In this document: one piece after another, positions 34,071 to 42,597 of the stretch | How the letters are laid out: the number at the start of each line of letters is the position of its first letter | Position numbering within the stretch: the stretch's first letter is position 1 | Source: Dyadobacter pollutisoli | Lineage (GTDB): Bacteria; Bacteroidota; Bacteroidia; Cytophagales; Spirosomataceae | Assembly (NCBI RefSeq): GCF_026625565.1 | Contig: NZ_CP112998.1 | Location: forward strand, 2,048,501-2,112,500 | Direction: 5' to 3' | DNA: 64,000 bases | Translations under genes and position numbers: made by a program | Notes under the pieces: generated by a model | Told to the model about the DNA's origin: nothing | Databases searched by the model: none | The model's input: only the letters and a program-made list of their open reading frames with translations

Positions 34071-37000
34071 TTATTGCACTTTCATAATTCCGTTCATGAT
34101 CCTCCAATGTCCCGGTACGGTGCACAGGAAGGGGTAATCGCCTGGTTTGTCGGGTGCGATGAATACCAGTGTGGCACTGGCTTCGGGACTTACCAGCTCC
34201 GTTGAATGCAGAATTTCACTCATTTTCGGTACATAGTTCATAGCGATCGCATTGGATTCCCTGGCGAGCAAATCGGCGGCGGCGCCTACTTTTTCCAATG
34301 TCCCCGGCGCGGCAATGAGCAGGTTATGCTGCATAAAATCGGGGTTGGTAAAGCGTATGGTTACTTTTTGCCCTGCTTTTACGGTAAATGTCTTTTTGTC
34401 AAATTTCATCTCATGCTCAATCACTTTGAGGTTAATGGTTACCGGCGTTCCGACACCTTTTTTGACAACTGCCGGTTTTTCGTCGAACGGCACCACTGAG
34501 ACTTTCACATCACTTTGGCCTTTCACAACCTGGTTCAGGTGCAATGTACTTTTGACGTCCAGCCAGCCTTGCAGCCTCGCGTTCTCGGGATAAGCACCCA
34601 CCCGGTTTTCATCCCGCAGGTCGCGGCCGAGCCGAATTTCTTCGGGGTCAAATGGCTTGGTAAACAATGCTGCTGCCTGGCCAGAAACCGGTTTTTCATC
34701 ATCAATGGCCAATGTCATTTTACCACCTTCCGCCAATGTCGCTACAATGTTGAAACGGTCATCCGGCAACTTTTGCTCCGAGCGAATCTGGTAAACGGTG
34801 CCATTTTGTTTGACCAGCCAGTACAATTTTCCGTCCTGCATATACAGGCTGTAACCGTTCTGCTTGTTGCCTTGCGATACGATGACCCCAGCCAGGTCTT
34901 TGTCTGCTTTCGTTACAATCGCATTGATTTTCAGTTCTTTGGCCGTTACATCAGGATGATAGATCGGTGGTGACCAGAGATTGAGAATGTATGTTTCCTG
35001 CACGAGTCCGCGCTCAATTCTGGCTGTTAATGTACTGTCTTTCAGCTTAGCGGCAGCATTTTTGAACCCAGCCTCATGTTTGATCACACCCGAAAATATG
35101 GCCTGCGACAAATATTCATCGGCCGCATTCTCCGAATCCTGACCAGCCAGATAAAGCATTTTGCCAATCTCCTCCGATGCAGGTAAGTCAGTCAGCGCCT
35201 GAATGGTAGCAAGCCGTACTTTCAGATCAGGATCATTGATTGAATTGGTCCATTTCAATGCAGAAAGTGTCTTTTCATTACGCGGAAGCAACTTCACAGC
35301 ATTTTTACGAACGCCAGCAGCCGGATGACGCATGGCCCGCACAACGGTATGGTAGGCATTCTCATTCGAGCCGTCCAATGCGCCGAGCCCTTGCAATGTC
35401 CACAGCGCATGTACCGCAGCACTATTCAGCCCGATTTCGTCCACGGAAAGGTCATTCACCATTTTGATCAGCTCCGGTATCAGTGTTTTGTTCTGTGATT
35501 CCACGATTAGTCGCTGAGCAGTGGTGCGCCAGAACATGTTGTCGTTTTTCAATGCCGCGAGTAGTCCGGCCGCGTCGTTTTTATCAAGTTTGAGTGGCGT
35601 GTAAGGTTTTGCTTTTTTGTAAACGACCCTGTATATACGTCCATGCTTGTTATCCCTGAGTGGGTTGATGTACGCATTGCCTTTCCCATTCTCAAATCCC
35701 CGCGGAGTAGGGTTGTGCTGAATGATGAAACTATACCAGTCCGCCACCCACACAGCGCCGTCCGGGCCTACCTCCGCGTGTACAGGAGAGAACCATTCGT
35801 CGGAACTTGCCAGCAAATTGAAACCGTTTTTCTCTTTGTAACCCGCGCCTTTTGGTTTCAACATAGCCTGGTACAAAAGCCGCCCCGTCGGTTCACAGAC
35901 AAATGCAGTTGCATTCCAGTACTGTTTCGGAAAGTTTCGGGCGGTGTACAAGTTATGCCCCGCAGCCGCGGTAAAGCCGCCATGGAAATCCACCTGACGC
36001 AAACCCGGCGTGAGGTAATTCATATCATAATGCGAGTCCAGCTGGTACACCGTGTTCCCTGAGCCATCCGCGACCGTTCTTTTCAGATATTCGAGCGGCA
36101 TAGCGAAATGGCCGCTATAATTACCATTGGCGGTGGAAATAAAAACCTCAAAATCTTCCGAAAAGCCTAGTCCCCAGGTATTATTGGAGGTTCTTCCGAT
36201 GTATTCCAGATTTTTACCGTCCTGATCAAACCGGTAAATTCCCTGACTGAAATTAGTAGCCTTACCATTCACAGTGCCTCGGAAACCGGCATAGCCCAGC
36301 ACACCCCAAACCTTGTTATCCAATCCATATTTCAGGTTCGATGGCCCGGCATGCGTATCGCTTTTGCCCCATCCACTGATGATATTTTCACGGATATCAG
36401 CCTTGTCGTCACCATTGGTGTCTTTCAAAAAAATGAAATGCGGTGCCTGCGCCACGATTAAGCCACCATTGGCAAAAGTAAGACTGGTAGGAATGTTCAA
36501 CTTATCCGCGAACACGGTGAATTTGTCTGCCTTACCGTCGCCGTTCGTATCTTCACAGATCTTGATCCTGTCCCTGCCGGTACCATCTTCGGTACGAATT
36601 TCATTGGGATAATCTTCTGTTTCAATGACCCATAGCCGCCCCTTTTCGTCCCACGCCATCGCAATGGGTTTAACGATATCTGGCTCTGATGCAAATAGTT
36701 GCAATTCGAAATCGACCGGTACCTGGATCAGTTTCTGAGATTCGGCAGGGGAGAGCGGAAGTTGGAATTTGGGAGCAGGATCACGTTTTTCATAGTTGGG
36801 AACATCGGCGTCTTTGAACTCGGGAACAGGTAGTTTCAATCTGGCGAACTGCGCTTTGGCTTCATCGTTCACAGCCCAGATAATTCCGTTTGTGACCAGA
36901 TCCTGAAAGCCTTTTTGTTTCCAAGTACGCTCGTCATGACCATAAGCCGTGTAGAAAACCCGCCCTTTTCCTTGTGTCCGCACCCAGGTCCAGGGCTCGT

Positions 37001-37586
37001 GATGGTCTCCTTCAATGCGCTCTTGTAAAATGGTAATGTCTGGGTTCAACTTGGTATGCACGTAGGTTTCGTCCCAAGTTTCAAACGGCTTCAAGCCAGC
37101 CATGACCGGATGCTCCGGCTTGGTGATAGGGGCAGTGAAGGTTCCATATTTGTGCGTCTGAAACTGTCCGCCTACCGCTTTGATATACCAATCCGAATTT
37201 TGAAAACAGAAAGAGGCAGCGTGTAACGGAATCAGCGCCTTGCCACCCTCCACAAAATCTTTCAATGCAGTTTCCTGCGATGGGGTAATGGTATTGTGGT
37301 TAGCATAAATCACCAGCCCGTCGTACTGGCTCAGGTTTTCAGCATTTAATGCATTGGGATCGGAGGTGTAAGTCAGGTTAATGCCTTTCTGGAAAAGAGG
37401 CAATGACAGCGACGGGAAATATTTCTCAGAGTCATGATGCTTGCTGTCGTGGCCCAGGAATAGGATTTCGAGCCGCCGACCCTCGCTGGGTGTTGCAGAG
37501 GTAACCACGGCTGTTGACGAGCTAGGCTTTTTGGCGCAGCTGGCGATGATTAAGAAACAGAGGAGATTGAGTAAGAGCTTTTTCAT
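34071..37586 (-). CDS. ThuA - PVC-type dehydrogenase - HEAT - LamG-like - cupredoxin lipoprotein
   Basis: 1171 residues from the ATG at 37586, which opens a lipoprotein signal with Cys17 (LIIASC). The ATG at 37679 lies in a repeat and is rejected. Domains in order: ThuA-like (about 30-250; LFLGHDSKHHDSEK, ALIPLHAASFCF, YTAYGHDERTW), PVC-type membrane-bound dehydrogenase propeller (about 290-640; PIAMAWDEKGRLWVIE, DTNGDGKADKFTVF), HEAT-like repeats (about 690-870), a LamG-like beta domain (about 880-1030) and a cupredoxin with Cu ligands His in MQHNLL and Cys, His, Met in LCTVPGHWRIM. Relatives commonly end in a cytochrome c. Here a blue-copper domain takes that place. It is upstream of SusC. 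Confidence 0.85.
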   Translation of the reverse strand: MKKLLLNLLCFLIIASCAKKPSSSTAVVTSATPSEGRRLEILFLGHDSKHHDSEKYFPSLSLPLFQKGINLTYTSDPNALNAENLSQYDGLVIYANHNTITPSQETALKDFVEGGKALIPLHAASFCFQNSDWYIKAVGGQFQTHKYGTFTAPITKPEHPVMAGLKPFETWDETYVHTKLNPDITILQERIEGDHHEPWTWVRTQGKGRVFYTAYGHDERTWKQKGFQDLVTNGIIWAVNDEAKAQFARLKLPVPEFKDADVPNYEKRDPAPKFQLPLSPAESQKLIQVPVDFELQLFASEPDIVKPIAMAWDEKGRLWVIETEDYPNEIRTEDGTGRDRIKICEDTNGDGKADKFTVFADKLNIPTSLTFANGGLIVAQAPHFIFLKDTNGDDKADIRENIISGWGKSDTHAGPSNLKYGLDNKVWGVLGYAGFRGTVNGKATNFSQGIYRFDQDGKNLEYIGRTSNNTWGLGFSEDFEVFISTANGNYSGHFAMPLEYLKRTVADGSGNTVYQLDSHYDMNYLTPGLRQVDFHGGFTAAAGHNLYTARNFPKQYWNATAFVCEPTGRLLYQAMLKPKGAGYKEKNGFNLLASSDEWFSPVHAEVGPDGAVWVADWYSFIIQHNPTPRGFENGKGNAYINPLRDNKHGRIYRVVYKKAKPYTPLKLDKNDAAGLLAALKNDNMFWRTTAQRLIVESQNKTLIPELIKMVNDLSVDEIGLNSAAVHALWTLQGLGALDGSNENAYHTVVRAMRHPAAGVRKNAVKLLPRNEKTLSALKWTNSINDPDLKVRLATIQALTDLPASEEIGKMLYLAGQDSENAADEYLSQAIFSGVIKHEAGFKNAAAKLKDSTLTARIERGLVQETYILNLWSPPIYHPDVTAKELKINAIVTKADKDLAGVIVSQGNKQNGYSLYMQDGKLYWLVKQNGTVYQIRSEQKLPDDRFNIVATLAEGGKMTLAIDDEKPVSGQAAALFTKPFDPEEIRLGRDLRDENRVGAYPENARLQGWLDVKSTLHLNQVVKGQSDVKVSVVPFDEKPAVVKKGVGTPVTINLKVIEHEMKFDKKTFTVKAGQKVTIRFTNPDFMQHNLLIAAPGTLEKVGAAADLLARESNAIAMNYVPKMSEILHSTELVSPEASATLVFIAPDKPGDYPFLCTVPGHWRIMNGIMKVQ

Positions 37587-37619
37587 AAAAATGATAATTA
37601 AAACTAAGGCATGTAATTG

Positions 37620-37707
37620 CTTTGTCACCCTGAGCGCAGCGGCCACCGCTGTGGTCGAAGGGCTTTTTGCACTGTGCATGCCCTTCGACTTCGCTCAGAT
37701 GACAAAG
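37620..37707. repeat. long imperfect palindrome, REP-like intergenic repeat
   Basis: Outer arms ctttgtcaccctgagcg (37620-37636) and cgctcagatgacaaag (37692-37707) and inner arms gtcgaagggc (37654-37663) and gcccttcgac (37680-37689). The wording resembles the widespread bacterial intergenic element tgtcaccctgagcg..gtcgaagg (from memory). It lies between the DPP-IV-type gene and the ThuA fusion gene and could end or stabilise the peptidase transcript. Confidence 0.65.
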
Positions 37708-37834
37708 TCTTAAATTAGGGGTCAAAGACTACGCCTAACTTTGTGCCAAAAGTGCACATACCTTTCCCACCCAGCAATTGCACCCGCAATGCCGTCAAAA
37801 ACCACTTTCAGACTTTTCAGAGGAGGTTAGGTTA

Positions 37835-40147
37835 CTATTTCAATGCAATTTTATTCCGGTTCGGAGGGGTTACCTCCAATAATTTATTTACAAAAAAATC
37901 CCTTTTCTTCCGGCGGCCATAAGGCCCGCCGTCACTATGTCCCATTCCGGGAATCACAAGCAGTTCGAAATCCTTGTTAGCTTTGATTAATGCATCAGCA
38001 ACCCGGTAGGTAGACTCCGGTGGTACATTGGTATCCACTTCACCGACGATCAGCAGAAGGTCGCCTTTCAGTTTCGCTGCATTGGTCACGTTCGATTGTT
38101 CGTCATAATGCTTCCCGACGGGGTAGCCCATCCACTGCTCGTTCCACCATTGCTTATCCACGCGGTTGTCGTGGCAGCCGCAGGCAGATACCGCCGCGTC
38201 GTAAAAGCCAGGGTGAAATAGCAATGCGCCCAGTGAGTTTTGTCCGCCTGCTGAGGTGCCATAAACGCCCACTTTGGTGGAATCAACCTGTGGATATTTG
38301 GCAGCAAGTGACTTCATCCAGGCGATACGGTCCGGGAAACCGGCGTCGGCCAGGTTTTTCCAGCACACATCGTGAAAGGCCTTGGAGCGGTTCGCAGTGC
38401 CCATTCCATCCATTTGTACTACGATAAAACCCAGTTCTGCAAGGCTCTGCATTTCGCCATAGTGACGGAATGCTTTCGGTACGAACGAATCCTGCGGTCC
38501 AGCGTAAATGTTTTCAATAATTGGGTATTTCTTCTTTGGGTCAAATTTGCTTGGACGATACACGATCCCCCAAATGTCGGTTTTACCGTCGCGGCCCTTC
38601 GCTTTAAAAATCTCGGGCAACTTGAAGCCCAGCGCTAAGTATCGGGAAATATCTGCCTGCTCCAATGCCATGACCAGCGAGCCATCGGCCGTTTTTCTGA
38701 GCTCCGAAACCGGCGGGCTCGTCATCGTCGAATAAGTATCAATGTAGTAAGTCCGGTCAGGAGAAAATGTAAGGCTGTGGTTTGCTTTGGCATGATCCGT
38801 AAGCTTCACCAGGCCGGTCCCGTCGAACTTAATGCGGTAGTAATGAATGTGATATGGATCTTCATCCGGGTTCATTCCGTTGGCCCGGAACCACACTTCT
38901 CTTTTGGCGGTATCAATGCTGTCAATGTCACGCACCACCCATTCGCCTTTGGTAATCGGGTTTTTGATCTTGCCCGTTTGCTCATCGACCAGGTACAAAT
39001 GCCGCCAGCCGTCTTTTTCGGAAGACCAGATAATTTCGTGCTTTTCGGGCTGGTAGTGCGTGTAGATCAGGTTTTGATATATGAATGTATCCGTTTTTTC
39101 ATCAATGATATTTTTGGTGCTGCCGGTAGTAGCATCCACCTCTATCACCCTGAAACGCTGATGACCGCGGTCTACTTTTTCGTAGGTGAAATGCTTGTCG
39201 TCACCATTGCGCCAACGGATTACCGGTGCGTCGAAAAAATCAATGGCTTCCGATTGCACTTTCACGATCTCACGCGTGCCTGCATTGATCACGTGCATTT
39301 CATAACTGGTGAATTCGTCCCCGGGCTGCGCATAACCCCGCGTTTTGACCTCACCGCGAGTGGTGTTAGGCAAGGAAGAAAAAATGATGCTCACCTTCCG
39401 TTCGTCCTGTGGTGTAATGCGGTAGCACACCAGGTATTTTCCGTCGGGCGACCAGCTCAGCTCGCCATAAGGTTTCAGCGGGTTTCCGTCGTAGGTGAGC
39501 TGTTTGGCGTCTTTTCCTTCTTTGTTACCAATGTAAATGTTGCCGTTTTTGACAAATGCTTTGCTCTTTTTATCAGGCGAAATGCTGTCCGCACGGAATG
39601 GCCGCCACCGGCTTAGTTGCCGCGTCCAGCCGATTTCTTTGGCTTTTGGAAACGTTGGCTTATCGATCTTCTGCGCCACATTGCCTTCTGTGTCATACGA
39701 GTACCATTTCCCTTTCGCCTGCATGACCGCCGTATGTTTGTCCAGGTCAAAATGGAGATCATGAACCGATAACTTCGCGGCAGAAAACGTCGAATCCGAC
39801 GCTTTTGAAAGTGCTGCTGCTAATTTTTGATGATCGAATGCTTTGGTCTTCTTCCCTTGTACCGCGTTTACATATATGTACTCCGCGAGACTGTCTTTTA
39901 AAAAGTTGCGGTACCAGAACGATTGGCCGTCCGGTGCCCAGTTTGCCTGAATGGTCGCTTTCAGCACCGTACCTTTCGTCAGCGAATCCATTAGCTCCAT
40001 TCTTTTATATGAATCGGCGATTTCAATAGAGGTAGGGCGGTAGGCAGGCAATGCAGATTTTTGCGCCGTGGCCGTAAGGCAAAGCGCTGACAAGGTTATG
40101 GTTTGAAGATATAAAGACGCCTTTTGTTTCAATGTAAAAATCTTCAT
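37835..40147 (-). CDS. secreted S9 (dipeptidyl peptidase IV-type) serine peptidase
   Basis: 770 residues with signal peptide (ending near TATAQ), DPP-IV-type beta propeller (about 60-530) and alpha/beta-hydrolase domain. The catalytic triad is Ser632 in VYGTSAGGQN, Asp705 in GEVDTNVPPES and His737 in GMGHSDGG, a spacing like that of mammalian DPP-IV. These enzymes remove dipeptides, typically with proline at position 2, from exported peptides. The double-Glu motif of true DPP-IV is not evident, so specificity is open. The gene has its own promoter-like box upstream (40292) and is followed by a REP-like palindrome. Confidence 0.9.
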   Translation of the reverse strand: MKIFTLKQKASLYLQTITLSALCLTATAQKSALPAYRPTSIEIADSYKRMELMDSLTKGTVLKATIQANWAPDGQSFWYRNFLKDSLAEYIYVNAVQGKKTKAFDHQKLAAALSKASDSTFSAAKLSVHDLHFDLDKHTAVMQAKGKWYSYDTEGNVAQKIDKPTFPKAKEIGWTRQLSRWRPFRADSISPDKKSKAFVKNGNIYIGNKEGKDAKQLTYDGNPLKPYGELSWSPDGKYLVCYRITPQDERKVSIIFSSLPNTTRGEVKTRGYAQPGDEFTSYEMHVINAGTREIVKVQSEAIDFFDAPVIRWRNGDDKHFTYEKVDRGHQRFRVIEVDATTGSTKNIIDEKTDTFIYQNLIYTHYQPEKHEIIWSSEKDGWRHLYLVDEQTGKIKNPITKGEWVVRDIDSIDTAKREVWFRANGMNPDEDPYHIHYYRIKFDGTGLVKLTDHAKANHSLTFSPDRTYYIDTYSTMTSPPVSELRKTADGSLVMALEQADISRYLALGFKLPEIFKAKGRDGKTDIWGIVYRPSKFDPKKKYPIIENIYAGPQDSFVPKAFRHYGEMQSLAELGFIVVQMDGMGTANRSKAFHDVCWKNLADAGFPDRIAWMKSLAAKYPQVDSTKVGVYGTSAGGQNSLGALLFHPGFYDAAVSACGCHDNRVDKQWWNEQWMGYPVGKHYDEQSNVTNAAKLKGDLLLIVGEVDTNVPPESTYRVADALIKANKDFELLVIPGMGHSDGGPYGRRKKRDFFVNKLLEVTPPNRNKIALK

Positions 40148-40251
40148 GGCATGGGTTTATGTGGACATTCTGGAAATAATAAGCAATAGAAATCCTGCTG
40201 CCATTTCGGGCAGTTTTTTGATGCTTAATAAATATTTCTGTTTGACACTCC

Positions 40252-40299
40252 GATAACATTTCTGTTATCTAATTGTAAAATTAGCATTAACCAAAACTA
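40252..40299 (-). promoter_or_regulatory. putative promoter box and operator upstream of the S9 peptidase
   Basis: Within the 309-base gap 40148-40456, the minus strand has TAGTTTTG (40292-40299), an exact TAnnTTTG match with no clear -33 box. Downstream of the expected start lies a hairpin or operator-like inverted repeat gataaca-tttc-tgttatc (40252-40269). The rest of the gap is AT-rich, and I see no gene in it. The adjacent AraC-type regulator could act here. Confidence 0.35.
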
Positions 40300-40456
40300 A
40301 AAACTTGATGTTAATTAGCGGCTTTTTTACCGATATTAACTTATTTGTCTCAGGAATTTGGCTTAAAGGTTAATTTGGAAGATTTTATTCGGCAATTCGC
40401 CAGAATAGTAGAATAATGAATAAGTGTTTTGGAAGTTAAAACTTGTCAAATCCCTG

Positions 40457-41329
40457 CTAGATCAACCTTTCCCGGAAATCTTTGAGATATTCCCTTGGCG
40501 ACTGGCCCATTGTTTTCTTGAATACACGGTTAAAATTGGTCACATTATCAAAACCGGTTTGATAAGAGACATCTGAAAAACTGTCAAATTTACCCGAAAC
40601 AATCATTTTACAGGCTTCATTCACCCGCAGTTCATTAAGGAAGCTGACAAAGGTTTTATCCGTGTGTTTTTTGAAATACCTGCAAAATGCCTGCGGGGTA
40701 AGGCTGGCGATTTCGGAAATTTCGGTAAGGGAGATGTGTTTTTTGTAATTAGCGACCAGGTACTGGAAGATCTGGTCCATTCTGATACCTTCTACCTCGG
40801 AAATGATCTGCTCGCTGTTGTTCGTCGCCAGTGGCTTGATATTCCTGACCGTGGAAACTTGGTGGAGCAACTTTATAAATGAAGCGACCCGCATACTTTC
40901 CTTGCTATGGACAATCTCGGTAATGGTTTTTTTGATCACGTCCGACTCGGGGATTTGCATTCCATTATGCAGGCTATCGACAAATTTCCGGATCACAGTC
41001 AGTTCAGGAAGGCTGAGCAGGTTTTCGGAAAGTTGCCGGGGATCGAAGAAGATGGAAATAGAATGTATCTTTTTATCTTCTTCGGGATGGAAATAAACCT
41101 CGTCGCTTTTGAAAATGTGTGACTGGTTGGCCCCGATAATGTAAACGTCGCCGGATTCAAACCGCTGCATATAGTTGCCGGCGATCAGGATGCCGGTACC
41201 TTCCACCACCCATTCGATCTGCACTTCACGGTGCCGGTGCAGGTGATTATAGTAATGAGGCAGTATGTCTTCCTGTACGACAATCGTATGTTCTTTTGAA
41301 ACAGGAATGGTAAACTGGACGACTTTCAT
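40457..41329 (-). CDS. AraC-family transcriptional regulator with cupin domain
   Basis: 290 residues: N-terminal cupin (HYYNHLHRHREVQIEWVV, GDVYIIGANQSHIF) and a complete C-terminal AraC DNA-binding domain with both helix-turn-helix units (ISLTEISEIASLTPQAFCRY and FSDVSYQTGFDNVTNFNRVF, ending SPREYLKDFR). Such proteins sense small molecules, often sugars, and activate nearby catabolic genes. It lies directly upstream of the peptidase, ThuA and SusCD block on the same strand and may control it. It is separated from the efflux operon by a hairpin. Confidence 0.9.
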   Translation of the reverse strand: MKVVQFTIPVSKEHTIVVQEDILPHYYNHLHRHREVQIEWVVEGTGILIAGNYMQRFESGDVYIIGANQSHIFKSDEVYFHPEEDKKIHSISIFFDPRQLSENLLSLPELTVIRKFVDSLHNGMQIPESDVIKKTITEIVHSKESMRVASFIKLLHQVSTVRNIKPLATNNSEQIISEVEGIRMDQIFQYLVANYKKHISLTEISEIASLTPQAFCRYFKKHTDKTFVSFLNELRVNEACKMIVSGKFDSFSDVSYQTGFDNVTNFNRVFKKTMGQSPREYLKDFRERLI

Positions 41330-41389
41330 GTTAACCGGAAGAGTAATTTCCGTGGGTCAAAGTGGGAATGAAGGGGCCAATATAATGAA

Positions 41390-41431
41390 GGAGCTACAAT
41401 TTGTTCACATCGCCCGACAAATTGTAGCTCC
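41390..41431 (-). terminator. hairpin terminator of the metal efflux operon
   Basis: Perfect 15-base arms ggagctacaatttgt (41390-41404) and acaaattgtagctcc (41417-41431) five bases after the stop codon of the adaptor gene (minus strand). No long T-run follows, but the downstream bases are AT-rich. Confidence 0.65.
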
Positions 41432-41436
41432 GGTCA

Positions 41437-42585
41437 CTAGCCTTCTTTCTCCGTATTTCTGATTTTCATGAGCAAGGCGTAGGCATTTTTTACAACCAGT
41501 CTGGTACCTCCGGTCATCCCTTTTGCTTCAATCTGCTGCTTGCCCTGACTGATCAGGCCGGGCGTCACTTCGGTCATTTCAAATTGACCGCTACCCTGGT
41601 CTGTAAAAACGTAAAACTTGTTCTCCCAGCGCACAACGGCCTCTTCCGGCACGGTCAGCGCCTCCTTGTTGTTCACCGAAACCTCGCCATTCATGTACAT
41701 TCCGGGCACCAGGGCAGGGTTATATTTTTCAAAATGACAATGTACTTCCGCCATTCTGTCCTGGTCCAGATTTTTGCTGATCAGAATAATTTCAGCCTGA
41801 AACTTTTTTCCCGGGTCACCATTGGAATAAGCCACTACATGCTGCCCGATGGACAATGCATTCAGGTCTTTTTCAAAAACGTGAAGCGCCAGATGAATGT
41901 CACGCGGGTCAACCAGCTCGAAAAGCATGTCCGTCGGCGACGTGTACTTGCCCACGTTCACATTGACTTTGGAAACAAATCCATTGATAGGGGACAAAAT
42001 GGAGACACTTTTCGAGATATTGTCGGATTTCAGCCGTGCCGGATTGATTCCGATCACTTCCAGTTTTTGTGCCAATGCATTCATCAGGATCCGCTGGGTT
42101 TCCATTTCAGCGCGTGCCTGCTGAAACACTTTGTCGCTGCTTGCTTTACTGGCATTCAGGTCTTTCTGGCGGCTGAACTCGGTTTCTGCCAGTGCGAATT
42201 TCTCACGCGCCATCAAGTAATCCTGTTGCAATTGAATAAACTGCATATCCTCTAATTCTGCCAGTACCTGACCTTTTCTCACACGCATACCCGGAAGCAT
42301 GCTGGTGGATTTGAGGTAGCCGCCGAGTGGAAAGCTCAGGCTGACCGTACTTTGCGGCGGCACGTCTATTTTACCCTGAAGACTCAAAATGCCGCTGATT
42401 TTTTCCATTTTGGGTGTTCCAACTTCCACGCCGACGCTCTTTAATTGTTGTGAATTGAAAGAAACAATCTGCTCGGAAACCATTGAATCGGCCTTTTCAG
42501 TGGTTTCAGCAGAACCGGTTTTGTCGCTGCTTCCGCAAGATGTTAACATCCCGAAGCCGAGAAATAGGATGATGTATTTTTTCAT
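41437..42585 (-). CDS. RND efflux periplasmic adaptor lipoprotein (CusB/CzcB-like)
   Basis: 382 residues with a lipoprotein signal ending at Cys17 (FGMLTSC), a membrane-fusion-protein core: barrel-sandwich half (VSLSFPLGGYLKSTSMLPGM), helical hairpin (about 115-185), second lipoyl half (SPINGFVSKVNVNVGKYTSP), beta-barrel and membrane-proximal domain. It links the inner-membrane pump to the outer-membrane channel. There is no His- or Met-rich N-terminal metal-binding extension, so metal specificity cannot be told. It follows the CzcA-TolC gene by 12 bases and is the last gene of the operon. Confidence 0.92.
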   Translation of the reverse strand: MKKYIILFLGFGMLTSCGSSDKTGSAETTEKADSMVSEQIVSFNSQQLKSVGVEVGTPKMEKISGILSLQGKIDVPPQSTVSLSFPLGGYLKSTSMLPGMRVRKGQVLAELEDMQFIQLQQDYLMAREKFALAETEFSRQKDLNASKASSDKVFQQARAEMETQRILMNALAQKLEVIGINPARLKSDNISKSVSILSPINGFVSKVNVNVGKYTSPTDMLFELVDPRDIHLALHVFEKDLNALSIGQHVVAYSNGDPGKKFQAEIILISKNLDQDRMAEVHCHFEKYNPALVPGMYMNGEVSVNNKEALTVPEEAVVRWENKFYVFTDQGSGQFEMTEVTPGLISQGKQQIEAKGMTGGTRLVVKNAYALLMKIRNTEKEG

Positions 42586-42597
42586 TGTGAAATGCTT

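Noticed and set aside
37587..37679. N-terminal extension of the ThuA fusion
   Set aside because: The extension is translated repeat DNA (the palindrome 37620-37707), and the ATG at 37586 opens a standard lipoprotein signal.
38777..39616. 279-codon plus-strand frame opposite the S9 peptidase
   Set aside because: Antisense shadow of the beta-propeller region, with no domain.
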